From positions 186,001 through 250,000 of the forward strand of contig JANQEA010000064.1 of the NCBI GenBank assembly GCA_028278555.1: DNA of 64,000 bases. The letters are read 5' to 3'. Positions 41,743 to 50,313 of this stretch are shown piece after piece (the first letter of the stretch is position 1; each line of letters opens with the position of its first letter). The notes under the pieces were generated by a model. The model was given only the letters and a program-made list of their open reading frames with translations, ran no database searches and was not told the origin of the DNA. This DNA is from Candidatus Bipolaricaulota bacterium. GTDB lineage: Bacteria > Bipolaricaulota > Bipolaricaulia > UBA7950 > UBA9294. Made by a program: the position numbers and the translations under genes.

Positions 41743-42329
41743 GATCCGCCTCCCGCGTCGACCTCGAGAACCCGCGCGATCCGATCCCGACGGACCGCAT
41801 CGTCGTCCGAGGCGGCGATCACGCATGCCGCGGCCGACGGCGCGCGATAATTGATCGCGTTCCGGTGGACGAGCGTCTCGAACAACTCCTCGTCCTCCGG
41901 ATCGACCGGCCCCGAGGGAGCGACGCCGATCGCAACGAGTCGCGGGTACCGTTCGTACCGCTTGACGTGGTGGACCTCGCCGTCGATCGACTGAAAGAAC
42001 GGAAGGATGTTCGGGATCAAACGATCGACCGCCTTCTTCAGCTCCGAAGAGTACCCGCCGAACGTCAGCGGCGTCAGATAGACGAGCAGGTCGCTCTGCA
42101 CCATCCGTCGGGCGACGTCACGACCCGCGTCATCGATCACACAGACGCCGGGCGTCCTCACCCAGCAGCCGAAGCATCCGAAGCACGGGGCGATCTCGAT
42201 CTCGCGGAGGGCGAGGTGCGTCACCCGCCAGCCGTCCGCGCCGAGGAGTTCGACGGCGAGCGCCGCCGTATCGCGGGTCTCATCGCCATCGTCTCGCCCG
42301 CCGTCGAGGAGGAGCGCTTCTCTGTCCAT
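41739..42329 (-). CDS. Flavodoxin-family protein with cysteine motif
   Basis: 196 residues of the NADPH-dependent FMN reductase/iron-sulfur flavoprotein group. The motif CFGCFGCWVRTPGVC (near 49-63) is the region that binds a 4Fe-4S cluster in the iron-sulfur flavoproteins of anaerobes, or acts as redox thiols in relatives. LLVYLTPLTFGGYSSELKKAVDR is the FMN-site helix. It is the first gene of a pair; the second has the same fold but no cysteine motif. Confidence 0.82.
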   Translation of the reverse strand: MDREALLLDGGRDDGDETRDTAALAVELLGADGWRVTHLALREIEIAPCFGCFGCWVRTPGVCVIDDAGRDVARRMVQSDLLVYLTPLTFGGYSSELKKAVDRLIPNILPFFQSIDGEVHHVKRYERYPRLVAIGVAPSGPVDPEDEELFETLVHRNAINYRAPSAAACVIAASDDDAVRRDRIARVLEVDAGGGS

Positions 42330-42464
42330 GCCGGTTCGATCCTATCGCAAGGGCGCTCTTCGCTCCACCGCCATGTGGACCGAACTGTCTCCTTCGGCGG
42401 AGACAGATCGCCTTTCTCCACCGCGATTCGACCGCTATCCTCATGGACGCTGGTGAGAACCTGG

Positions 42465-42968
42465 ATGAACTCGACGAGCAAACCCCGCATGCCCGAACTT
42501 CGATCGGCGTCGCTGACGACGTCGGCCCGCTGCATGCTCGTCGCCGGCGTTGGCGCCTGTGTGGCGCTCGTGCTTCTCTTCGCGCACATCGTCGTCCCAT
42601 CGGAGACGCTCCGGCTGATCGGCGTCTGGATCCTCGGCGGATCTCTCCTGGCCGTCTGGGCCGGGATCCTCACGTGGCGGATGCCCGTCTTCGGAGACCG
42701 AGCGATCCTCTTCGTTGCGGTCGCGTGGGGCGCGGGGTTCGCCGCCTCGATCTGGCTCGGCGTCTGGGCTCTCGCCGCCCGGCCGTGGGTCTGGCGCCTG
42801 TCGATGCAGTGGATCGCGCTGACGCTCAGCTTCGTCGTCGGCGCCCTCTTCCTCCGCGTCCTCCTCCGGAAGCGGACTGCGCCGAGGATCGGGAGGCTCC
42901 TCTCGCTCGTGACACCGCTCGTCGTCCTCCTCGTCATCCTGTTCACGTCGCTCTACCGCGCCCCCTGA
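42465..42968 (+). CDS. Four-helix membrane protein of unknown function
   Basis: 167 residues with four predicted membrane helices (about 25-45, 51-70, 77-99, 110-132) and a fifth hydrophobic stretch near the C-terminus (146-162). Basic at both ends. No family recognised. The start at ATG 42465 is one of several possibilities (ATG 42489 is in frame). It precedes the PspC module on the same strand but has its own spacing, and the next promoter follows it. Confidence 0.6.
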   Translation: MNSTSKPRMPELRSASLTTSARCMLVAGVGACVALVLLFAHIVVPSETLRLIGVWILGGSLLAVWAGILTWRMPVFGDRAILFVAVAWGAGFAASIWLGVWALAARPWVWRLSMQWIALTLSFVVGALFLRVLLRKRTAPRIGRLLSLVTPLVVLLVILFTSLYRAP

Positions 42969-42995
42969 TCCCCTTGGTTCCGCGCCCCCCGGTTG

Positions 42996-43004
42996 TGCTA
43001 CACT
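42996..43004 (+). promoter_or_regulatory. Extended -10 promoter of the PspC module
   Basis: TGC-TACACT (TACACT at 42999-43004), with a GGAAGGGGG ribosome site before the ATG at 43037. No good -35. Confidence 0.45.
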
Positions 43005-43036
43005 CGCGACCGTTCTTGCGTTGGAAGGGGGAAACG

Positions 43037-43513
43037 ATGGCCACCAAGCTCTACCGGAGCACGTCCGATTCGATGCTCGGCGGCGTCTGCGGCGGTCTCG
43101 GGAAGTACTTCGACGCCGACCCGAACCTGATCCGCCTGATCTTCGTCATCTTCGCCGTGGTCAGCGGATTCGGCGTTCTCGTCTATTTGGCGCTCTGGCT
43201 GATCGTCCCCGAGGACAGCGAGGAAGAGGAAGACGCGAAGCGTCCGCTTTCGGACCGCGTCCGCGACGGAGCCGACGAGATCGTCGACCGTGCGAAGCGG
43301 TTCGGGAACGAGGTTCGGTCGACAGCGAAGTCCTCTCCGCCGGCGGCGACGATCATCATCGGGCTCGTGCTGATCAGCCTCGGCGTCGTCTTCCTGCTGC
43401 GGAATCTCGGGATTGCATGGCTGGACTGGATTGCGTTCGGAACCCTCTGGCCGGCGCTCCTGATCCTCGTCGGTGGAGCGTTCCTCTGGCGCTGGTTGAG
43501 AGGGGGTGGCTGA
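43037..43513 (+). CDS. PspC-domain envelope stress protein
   Basis: 158 residues. The PspC domain (1-60) has KLYRSTSDSMLGGVCGGLGKYFDADPNLIR and a membrane helix to LWLIVP. A charged segment follows, and then a LiaI/LiaF-like hairpin of two helices (about 102-155) with a GLVLISLGVVFLLRNLG pattern. PspC proteins sense membrane damage and hold or release PspA in other bacteria; no pspA is visible here. First of three genes that share the same C-terminal hairpin type. Confidence 0.9.
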   Translation: MATKLYRSTSDSMLGGVCGGLGKYFDADPNLIRLIFVIFAVVSGFGVLVYLALWLIVPEDSEEEEDAKRPLSDRVRDGADEIVDRAKRFGNEVRSTAKSSPPAATIIIGLVLISLGVVFLLRNLGIAWLDWIAFGTLWPALLILVGGAFLWRWLRGGG

Positions 43514-43514
43514 C

Positions 43515-43703
43515 ATGCGGATCCGCAGATTGAGCGGCATCGTCCTCCCGCTGCTGATCGTCGCTGCCGGCATCGTCCTTCTCCTGAACACGACCGGCGT
43601 CCTCAGCTGGAGCGCCTGGGCGGAACTCGGACGCCTCTGGCCGGTCGCGGTGATCCTCTTCGGGCTCAGCCTCGTCTGGCAGCGCTTCCGGGATCGCGGC
43701 TGA
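43515..43703 (+). CDS. LiaI-like small membrane protein
   Basis: 62 residues, two membrane helices (7-26 and 39-56) with GIVLPLLIVAAGIVLLLNTTGVL, the same hairpin as in its neighbours on both sides. ATG 43515 has GGGGG 8 nt upstream; GTG 43506 would add three residues. Its stop overlaps the next start (TGATG). Likely part of a membrane-stress complex. Confidence 0.75.
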   Translation: MRIRRLSGIVLPLLIVAAGIVLLLNTTGVLSWSAWAELGRLWPVAVILFGLSLVWQRFRDRG

Positions 43704-44626
43704 TGTCGGCATCGAGACGCCGCGGTAGCCTGATCTTCCCGCTCGTCGTCATCGGTGTCGGTGTCGTCCTGCTGCTGATCAACCTCGGCGTCGTCTCGCC
43801 CGGAGTCTGGGGAGAGCTCGTCCGTTTCTGGCCGATTCTCCTGATCGCACTCGGTGTCGACATCCTTGTCGGCCGCCCGTCGTTCGGCGCGGCCCTGTCG
43901 ACCCTCATCACCGTTTGCGTCCTCGTCGGGCTCGGCCTCGCCGCCTTCTATCTGTTCGGCCCCGACACTTGGGTGAGCAAGCGGCAGTCGTTCGCCCACC
44001 CGCTCGGATCGGCGACGGCAGCGCACGTCAGCCTGTCGTGCGAAGCGTGTGCGATCTCGATCGAGGGAGCGGCCAATCCGGACCATCTGATCGAAGGGAC
44101 CGTCACGACGCGTCGAGGCGAGTCGCTCGAACAGACGACGCGCCCATCGGGGGAGGCCCTCGCCTTCGAGCTGGCGAGCAATTCGTGGCTCCCGTTTTCT
44201 CTCACGGCATCACGAGATCAGCCGTGGAACCTCCGCCTCCATCCGACGATCCCGATCGTCCTCGACGTGGAAACCGACGGGACGATCGACCTCGATCTGC
44301 GCTCCGTCCGGGCCGAGTCGATCGACGTCTCCGCCGGTCGCCGCGCTTGCGTGATCGTCCTCCCGCGTTCAGGAAGGACAATCCTCCGTCTCTCCGGAGA
44401 TGACGTCGCCATCCGAGTACCCGACGGCGGCGGCGTTCGGATCCTCGGCAATCCAAGCGGCCTTCTGGCGACCACCGGTGACTACGTGGCGATCGACGGC
44501 GGACTCCAGTCGCCGGACTACGACACCGCCGAAGCGAAAGCCGATCTGCACGTTCGGCCGGGCCTCGTCGATCTGGACATTGCTCCCCTCGAGGAAACCC
44601 CTCTGAGCGAACCGGAAGCGACGTAG
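43703..44626 (+). CDS. LiaF-like protein with toastrack-type beta domain
   Basis: 307 residues. N-terminal LiaI/LiaF hairpin (GSLIFPLVVIGVGVVLLLINLG and WPILLIALGVDILVG), another helix near 65-85, then a soluble beta domain (about 95-290) of the adhesin/toastrack kind with a repeating LDLRSVRAESIDVSAG-LRLSGDDVAIRVPDGG pattern. In LiaF-type proteins this domain faces a sensor kinase, but no kinase or regulator is nearby. Completes the pspC-liaI-liaF-like operon. Confidence 0.85.
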   Translation: MSASRRRGSLIFPLVVIGVGVVLLLINLGVVSPGVWGELVRFWPILLIALGVDILVGRPSFGAALSTLITVCVLVGLGLAAFYLFGPDTWVSKRQSFAHPLGSATAAHVSLSCEACAISIEGAANPDHLIEGTVTTRRGESLEQTTRPSGEALAFELASNSWLPFSLTASRDQPWNLRLHPTIPIVLDVETDGTIDLDLRSVRAESIDVSAGRRACVIVLPRSGRTILRLSGDDVAIRVPDGGGVRILGNPSGLLATTGDYVAIDGGLQSPDYDTAEAKADLHVRPGLVDLDIAPLEETPLSEPEAT

Positions 44627-44710
44627 ACCCCACCCAGTCCATACCCCGCCGCCTTTTCCGGCGTTCCGATTCCACCTACGATGAGTCGATTCGAATCGAG
44701 CCGCGGAGGG

Positions 44711-46753
44711 ATGGTGTCGTTGAACGCATCGAAATCGGTTTCCGGCGCGCTGTTGATTCTCAGCCTGGCGCTCGTCCTGTCGTCGTGCACGTGGATCTAC
44801 ACCCTCTTCTTCGACCCGCCGAGCGCAGTGCTCGTCGCGGATCCGACGGAGGGAAGCGCGCCGCTCGACGTCGAATTCGACCTCTCCGACTCGACCGCGC
44901 CGGGCGGCGTACAGCAGTTCCGGCTCGATTTCGGCGACGGATCCGACTTCGCCACCGGGAATTCGGTGGAGTTGCCGATCGCGCACACGTATGCACACCC
45001 CGGCACCTACACGGCCGTCCTCGAGCTGACGAGCGAGTATCGCCAGACCGACCACGACACGGCGACGATCGTCATCGAGGGCTATGCTGCTGAGAGCGGA
45101 CCGGGGGACGCGGGGCCGATCGCGGTCCTCGCCGCCGATACGACCCTCGGCGACGCGCCGCTCGCCGTCTTTTTCGACATCTCCCTCTCCTCGGCGCCCG
45201 GCAGCACGCTCGTCAGCTTCCGTCTCGACTTCGGTGATGGGACAACACCGTACACGGGGTCGAACTTCTCGCAGACGATCGCCCACCTCTATGTCCCGGT
45301 CGGCCTCCATACCGCGACCCTGTACGTCACCGACGCGAACGGAGATACGGGAACCGCGACCCTCGACATCGTCGCCACGACCGAGGGCGGCGGCGATGTG
45401 CCGATCGCGAAGTTCGATTGGACGCCGAACGAGCCGTTCATCGATGAGGACGTGACGTTCGACGCCGGTCAGTCGATCGATCCGGCGAGCGGACCCGTCG
45501 ACCCGAAAGCGATCGTTGTCTACACGTGGGACTTCGGCGACGGCACCGGCGATGCCACGACCGGCGAAACGATCGACCACACCTACACCTGGCCGGGAAC
45601 GTACACCGTCACGCTGACGATCTACGACGACGACGGGCTTGCCGGAACGGCGACCGAGGAGATCACCGTCCGCGGCGCGATCGCGTACGTCTCGTCCTAC
45701 TTCGACGGCTCGATCACGCAGATCCGGCTGCCGTGGGAGGAGACGCTGCCGATCGGCATCGACACCTACGGAGTGGCGACAGGCGTGGCGATCGCCCCCG
45801 ATGGCTCGGCTGTCTATACCGGAGAGATCGACTTCTTCTGGGAAGAGGTCTACGTCGGGGAGATCCTCACGCCGAATCACACGCTCGGTTCTGCGGCCTT
45901 CCTTGAGGTGCCTGTATTCGATCTCGCGTGCAGCCCGAACGGAGACTGGCTCTACACACTCGCAGGATTCCCCTTCGAGTGGTTCATCCCCATGCGAAGG
46001 GGCGTCGACACCCAGGCGACACTCCCGAACGCAAATGGAGTCGGCTTCGGGGAGCTTCTCGTCATCAGCACGGCGACGATGGGTGTCGTTCAGACAGCAC
46101 CGACGCAGGGCTACCCGGCGTCGATCGCGTTCTCCCCCGCCGGAGGCGCCGCCTATGTCGTGGGATCCGATCCGAACAGCCTGATCTGGATCGATACATC
46201 CACTCACAGCTTCGCGGGTGAGATCCTCTTCGGGGCGACGCCCTACGGGATTGCCGTCACATCGACCGGGGAGTACGCCCTCGTCACGTTCCCTGACGTT
46301 GCAGAGGTTCTCCTCATCGACCTTGTAGGAGGTGAGGTCGTGGATGTCCTCTCCCTCGAACCCGAAGCGGGGCCCATGGCCATTGCGCTCACCCACGACG
46401 ACGCGCTCGCCTACGTCACCGATCCCTGGGACTGCTACATCCACGTCATCGATATTGACATCGTCAGTGAGGAGCTATCGTTCCTCGAGTCGATCGATTT
46501 CTACGGTCCCATGTCTCCTGGGGACATCGCAATCTCGCCCGGCGACTCCGTCGCCGTCGTCACGCACGGTCTCCTCTATTTCGAAGGCGAAGGCCTCAAT
46601 GGCATCGAGGACTGGGAGGAGTACCTGCTCTTTCTGCTGCTCTTCGACACGGGCGGTGTGTCGATCCTCGATCTCGAGACGCACGAGTTCGAGGTCTGGC
46701 TCCCAGCCGGATTCAGCCCGTTCTATATCGACATTTGGGGAATCGGCTACTAG
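44711..46753 (+). CDS. Lipoprotein with three PKD domains and a beta-propeller
   Basis: About 680 residues. The lipobox LSSC marks a lipidated cysteine near residue 26. Three PKD domains follow (each with RLDFGDG or WDFGDGTGD and a GTYTxxL strand) over about 38-320. The rest is a YncE/NHL-like beta-propeller with repeated YGVATGVAIAPDGSAVYTG and YPASIAFSPAGGAAYVVG blades. Such proteins bind ligands or partner proteins at the surface. The start is uncertain: ATG 44681 lacks a ribosome site and overlaps a possible -10 (TACGAT); GGAGGG at 44705-44710 suits GTG 44714 or TTG 44720. Confidence 0.82.
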   Translation: MVSLNASKSVSGALLILSLALVLSSCTWIYTLFFDPPSAVLVADPTEGSAPLDVEFDLSDSTAPGGVQQFRLDFGDGSDFATGNSVELPIAHTYAHPGTYTAVLELTSEYRQTDHDTATIVIEGYAAESGPGDAGPIAVLAADTTLGDAPLAVFFDISLSSAPGSTLVSFRLDFGDGTTPYTGSNFSQTIAHLYVPVGLHTATLYVTDANGDTGTATLDIVATTEGGGDVPIAKFDWTPNEPFIDEDVTFDAGQSIDPASGPVDPKAIVVYTWDFGDGTGDATTGETIDHTYTWPGTYTVTLTIYDDDGLAGTATEEITVRGAIAYVSSYFDGSITQIRLPWEETLPIGIDTYGVATGVAIAPDGSAVYTGEIDFFWEEVYVGEILTPNHTLGSAAFLEVPVFDLACSPNGDWLYTLAGFPFEWFIPMRRGVDTQATLPNANGVGFGELLVISTATMGVVQTAPTQGYPASIAFSPAGGAAYVVGSDPNSLIWIDTSTHSFAGEILFGATPYGIAVTSTGEYALVTFPDVAEVLLIDLVGGEVVDVLSLEPEAGPMAIALTHDDALAYVTDPWDCYIHVIDIDIVSEELSFLESIDFYGPMSPGDIAISPGDSVAVVTHGLLYFEGEGLNGIEDWEEYLLFLLLFDTGGVSILDLETHEFEVWLPAGFSPFYIDIWGIGY

Positions 46754-46789
46754 GCAGGTCGGCAGGTCGCTCGACAACCAACCGGGCAA

Positions 46790-48193
46790 CTACGCGTCCT
46801 CCCACTCGGTGTGGAAGGTCCCTTCCCGATCGATCCGTTCGTACGTGTGCGCGCCGAAGTAGTCGCGCTGCGCCTGGATCAGGTTCGCCGGGAGCCGACC
46901 GGTCCGATACGCGTCGAACGCATTCAACGCCGAACTCATCGCCGGGATTGGAATCCCGTTCTGCTGCGCCCAGGCGACCGTCTCCCGGAATCCTGCTTGG
47001 TGCTCCGTCCAGATCGTCCGGAACGGTTCGGCGGCCAGCAGGAACCGACAGCCGGGCGTTTCGAGGAATACCTCCCGAATCGGCGCGAGAAGGTCGGATC
47101 GGATGATGCATCCGGCCATCCAGACGCGGGCCGCCTCGGCAAGATCGAGGGAGTATCCGTGCTCGTCCGAGGCATCCCGGAGCTGCCGGAAACCTTCGGC
47201 GAGCGCACCGATCACCGTCAGCAGGGTCGCGCTGTAGAGGGTCTCCGGGTTGAGGTGGTTCTCATTCTTCGGAACTGGCCCTTCGAGGAGGACCTCCGCC
47301 GCGATCCTCTCATCACGGAGCGACGAGAGGATCCGCGCATAGACCGCAGCAGCCAGGGTCGGGGCCGGCGATCCGAGATCGAGAGCCGACTGGCTCGACC
47401 ATTTCCCCGTCCCCTTCTGGGCGGCCGTGTCGAGGATCCGCTCGACGAGCGGCACGCCGGCCTCCGGGTCGATCCGGCGGAGGATCCGGCCGGTGATCTC
47501 GACGAGATAGCCGGCCAGCTCGCGCCGGTTCCACGCCTCGAAGGCGTCGGCCGCCTCGTCCGCCGAGAACCCGAGCCCACGCCGCATCAGGTCATAGGCC
47601 TCGGCAAGCGCCTGCATGATCGCGTACTCGATCCCGTTGTGGACCATCTTGACGTAGTGGCCGGCCGAGCCGACTCCGAGGTGCGCACAGCAGACGCCGG
47701 CCGGACCCTCGGCGGCGATCGTTTCGAGGATCGGTCCAGCGATCGCGTAGGCTTCGTCCGTGCCGCCGACCATGATCGATGGACCATGGAGCGCCCCGGA
47801 GGCACCGCCGGAGATCCCCGCCCCGAGATAGTGAACGTCATGCTCGGACACCTTCGCCTGGCGGCGGTCGGTCTCCTCAGGATGGGCGTTCCCGCCATCG
47901 ATCAGGACGTCGCCCCGCTCGAGGAGCGGGAGGAGGTCGCTCAGGACCGCATCGGTCGCCGGTCCGGCCCGGATCATCAGAAGGACCGTCCGCGGCCTCT
48001 CGATCGCCCGGACGAACTCTGGCAGGCTGTACGAGGGAACGAACCGCCGATCGGGACAGCCGGCGACGAATTCTTCAGTCCGTTCAGTGGAGCGATTGAA
48101 GACGGCGACGGTGAAGCCGCGGCGCTCCGCGTTCAAGGCAAGATTCCGCCCCATCACCCCGAGGCCGATCACACCGAAGTTCGCTCCAGCCAT
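46790..48193 (-). CDS. gnd: 6-phosphogluconate dehydrogenase, decarboxylating
   Basis: 467 residues, the full length of the dimeric enzyme of the pentose phosphate pathway. NADP site GLGVMGRNLALN (near 8-19), the substrate loops DGGNAHPEETDRR and GAGISGGASGALHGPS, catalytic region KMVHNGIEYAIMQ and KGTGKWSSQSALDLG. GGGAGGGATCGA precedes ATG 48193. It converges with the propeller-lipoprotein gene. Confidence 0.95.
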   Translation of the reverse strand: MAGANFGVIGLGVMGRNLALNAERRGFTVAVFNRSTERTEEFVAGCPDRRFVPSYSLPEFVRAIERPRTVLLMIRAGPATDAVLSDLLPLLERGDVLIDGGNAHPEETDRRQAKVSEHDVHYLGAGISGGASGALHGPSIMVGGTDEAYAIAGPILETIAAEGPAGVCCAHLGVGSAGHYVKMVHNGIEYAIMQALAEAYDLMRRGLGFSADEAADAFEAWNRRELAGYLVEITGRILRRIDPEAGVPLVERILDTAAQKGTGKWSSQSALDLGSPAPTLAAAVYARILSSLRDERIAAEVLLEGPVPKNENHLNPETLYSATLLTVIGALAEGFRQLRDASDEHGYSLDLAEAARVWMAGCIIRSDLLAPIREVFLETPGCRFLLAAEPFRTIWTEHQAGFRETVAWAQQNGIPIPAMSSALNAFDAYRTGRLPANLIQAQRDYFGAHTYERIDREGTFHTEWEDA

Positions 48194-48338
48194 TCGATCC
48201 CTCCCGAACCTGCCATCGAGGCGATTCATCATAGCAGGAAGGACTTCATCGCGGCTTCGCCCCTCCTGCACTCGACCCTTGTGTTCCAGACGGATTCCCT
48301 CTGCACACATCGCTGGGGCGGGACATCCAGCAGGAAGA

Positions 48339-48353
48339 TGTATAGACTATACA
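48339..48353. promoter_or_regulatory. 15-bp perfect palindrome between gnd and the phosphate transporter
   Basis: TGTATAG-A-CTATACA, perfect 7-1-7 arms. The TATAGA/TATACA inside could double as -10 elements in either direction. An operator of a dimeric regulator is likely. No regulator gene is adjacent. Confidence 0.5.
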
Positions 48354-48474
48354 CCTCATCCAACTGATCGTAGGTCTCGACAGTTCGAAGCGGAGGCAGC
48401 GGCATGCCACAGACGGAAGGCTGGCGTACAGCACGGGAGAGGCGGAACTCCAGCCTCCTCCGAAGGGAGCCGGG
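48354..48474 (+). promoter_or_regulatory. Structured leader of the phosphate transporter gene
   Basis: 121 bases of untranslated DNA. AGGCTGG (48418-48424) can pair with CCAGCCT (48450-48456), which closes a 25-nt loop just before the AAGGGAG ribosome site. It might modulate translation. It matches no riboswitch consensus I can verify. Confidence 0.3.
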
Positions 48475-49428
48475 ATGATCGGCCTGATCTCGCTGTTCAT
48501 CGCCGGCGCGTACGTCGGCTGGAACATCGGCGCGAACGACGCCGGCAACTGTGTCGGCACGACCGTCGGGTCGGGACTCCTCACCTACCGCCGGGCGATC
48601 GTCCTCGTCAGCCTGTTCGCGATCCTCGGTGCGCTCCTCCAGGGCGGAAACGTGATGAAGACGATCGGCAAGGGGATCGTCACGTCCGAGCTCTCGATCC
48701 TCGCGCTGATCACGGCACTCCTCTGCTCGGGCCTCTTCGTTACACTCGCCACGTTCTTCCGAATCCCGGTTTCGACGTCGCAAGCGATCGTCGGGGGCGT
48801 AGCAGGGATCGGATTCGCCACCGGCGCGGACATGAACCTGGCGAGGATCGGGACGATCGCGCAGGTCTGGGTGGTCTGTCCGATCCTGACCGGGCTCCTC
48901 GCGTTCGTGATCTACTGGCTGTCGAGACTCCTACTCCGGAGGCTCCGCGCCACATCGGTCTGGCAGCGGATCCCCGGCCTCCTCCTCGTGATCAGTGCCT
49001 GCTACGTCTCCTACGCCATGGGGGCGAACAACGTCGGCAATGCGATGGGGCCGATCGCGAATCTGGGGTTCCAGGCCTCGTGGCTCGGTCTCCTTGGGGG
49101 CGTCGCGCTCGCCATCGGCGTGCTGACGTTCGGACGCCGCGTGACCGAGACGGTCGGCGGCGGGATCACGCAGCTCGACACGGTCAGCGCGTTCTCCGCC
49201 CAGATGGCCGCCGCTCTCGCGATCCACTTCTTCTCGATCCTCGGGATCCCGGTCTCGACGTCCCAATCGATCGTCGGAGCGGTCATCGGCGTCGGGATTC
49301 TGCACGGGATCCGCGCCGTGCGGATGCGGAAAATCGGCGAAATCGTCGTCGGTTGGGTCGCGACGCCGACGGCCGCCGGGCTTTTCTCGTTCGGGCTCTA
49401 CCGACTCCTCAGCCTCTGGATCACGTAG
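48475..49428 (+). CDS. PiT-family inorganic phosphate transporter
   Basis: 317 residues with about nine membrane helices and the two inverted PiT signatures, GANDAGNCVGTTVGSG (near 19-34) and GANNVGNAMGPIANLG (near 182-197), plus the PVSTSQAIVGG/PVSTSQSIVGA pair. It would import phosphate with a cation (H+ or Na+). The cytoplasmic loop is short. The DUF47 (PhoU-like) gene that often accompanies pit is absent. AAGGGAG lies before the ATG. Confidence 0.94.
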   Translation: MIGLISLFIAGAYVGWNIGANDAGNCVGTTVGSGLLTYRRAIVLVSLFAILGALLQGGNVMKTIGKGIVTSELSILALITALLCSGLFVTLATFFRIPVSTSQAIVGGVAGIGFATGADMNLARIGTIAQVWVVCPILTGLLAFVIYWLSRLLLRRLRATSVWQRIPGLLLVISACYVSYAMGANNVGNAMGPIANLGFQASWLGLLGGVALAIGVLTFGRRVTETVGGGITQLDTVSAFSAQMAAALAIHFFSILGIPVSTSQSIVGAVIGVGILHGIRAVRMRKIGEIVVGWVATPTAAGLFSFGLYRLLSLWIT

Positions 49429-49864
49429 CGATGCGCTTCCGGAGGCAGACCGCCGACTCCGGACAGAGGGTTTGGAACTCGGCCGTCCCTCGGATCGCGG
49501 CGGGCGCCTCCGAACGGGCGATCGGCTCGTAGCCGCGTGTCGTGAGAAACTCCTCGGCCGTCACCGTCAGTCCGTAGATTGTCTTCAGGCCAAGATCACT
49601 CGCCCGATCCTCCGTCCGTGCGAGGAGGGCCGATCCGATCCCCCGCCCACGGTGACGCGCGGATGTCGCCAACGACCGAAGCATCCCGATCTCGCCGTGG
49701 ATCTCCAATCCGGCCGTGCCGATGATGGCAGTCCCCCCGCGCGCGACGAGGAACGATTCGTGCCACGGGCCGCCGAGATCCTCCGTCGGCAGATCCGATT
49801 CGGACAGCAGACGCTCGATCGCCCCCCGATCCGCCTCATCGGCCGGCCCGATCGCCCAGCTCAC
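49421..49864 (-). CDS. ArsN2-like GNAT acetyltransferase
   Basis: 147 residues. Acetyl-CoA site RHRGRGIGSAL (near 71-81). The C-terminal AAIRGTAEFQTLCPESAVCLRK matches ArsN2-type proteins, whose AVCM/L block is characteristic. ArsN2 is linked to arsenic resistance gene clusters elsewhere, but no ars gene is visible here, so the substrate is open. GTG 49864 forms a GTGA overlap with the C_GCAxxG_C_C gene. Confidence 0.78.
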   Translation of the reverse strand: MSWAIGPADEADRGAIERLLSESDLPTEDLGGPWHESFLVARGGTAIIGTAGLEIHGEIGMLRSLATSARHRGRGIGSALLARTEDRASDLGLKTIYGLTVTAEEFLTTRGYEPIARSEAPAAIRGTAEFQTLCPESAVCLRKRIAT

Positions 49865-50313
49865 TCTGCTCCCGTCGATCCGGCAAGCGCTTCGAGAGCG
49901 AAGCGTGCCGCCTCGCCGACGTAATCCGCGCACCGCTCGCACTGCCTCGTCTCGCGGAAGCGGCGTTGTCCCTCGTCCGTCGCCAGATCGCAGCCGGTCA
50001 ACTCACCGCAAGTCGTCGCCCCGTACGCGTCTTCGAACTGCGCGATGACCTGCCGGACCGCCCGGTAGACCGGCTCGATCGATTCGTCGGCCGAGTCGCG
50101 CCCCGCAACGAGCCCGAGCGCGAGGATCGCTCCGCTGAGCGCCCCGCAGAGCCCGCCGGTCCGGGCGAGGCCGCTGCACAAACCGGTCGCGATTCGCGGA
50201 ATCAGGTCGGAATCGACGCCGCGCATCTCGGCAACCGCCATCAACACGCTCTCGGCGCAGTAGAATCCGGAGTCGAACAGCGCTCGGCTCCGCTGGATCG
50301 TCCGTTCGGTCAT
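49861..50313 (-). CDS. C_GCAxxG_C_C family redox protein
   Basis: 150 residues with an ordered set of cysteines: FYCAES (near 19), GLCSG, GLCGALSG, CGELTGC and CERCADYV. This is the signature for which the C_GCAxxG_C_C family is named. The proteins are widespread in anaerobes and are thought to be redox-active or metal-binding, with no established reaction. Its ATG overlaps the stop of the upstream acetyltransferase (ATGA). Confidence 0.88.
   Translation of the reverse strand: MTERTIQRSRALFDSGFYCAESVLMAVAEMRGVDSDLIPRIATGLCSGLARTGGLCGALSGAILALGLVAGRDSADESIEPVYRAVRQVIAQFEDAYGATTCGELTGCDLATDEGQRRFRETRQCERCADYVGEAARFALEALAGSTGAE

Noticed and set aside
48354..48474. Possible cobalamin or other metabolite riboswitch before pit
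   Set aside because: Only a loose resemblance in short strings, with no conserved box in the right order. Kept as a structured leader only.
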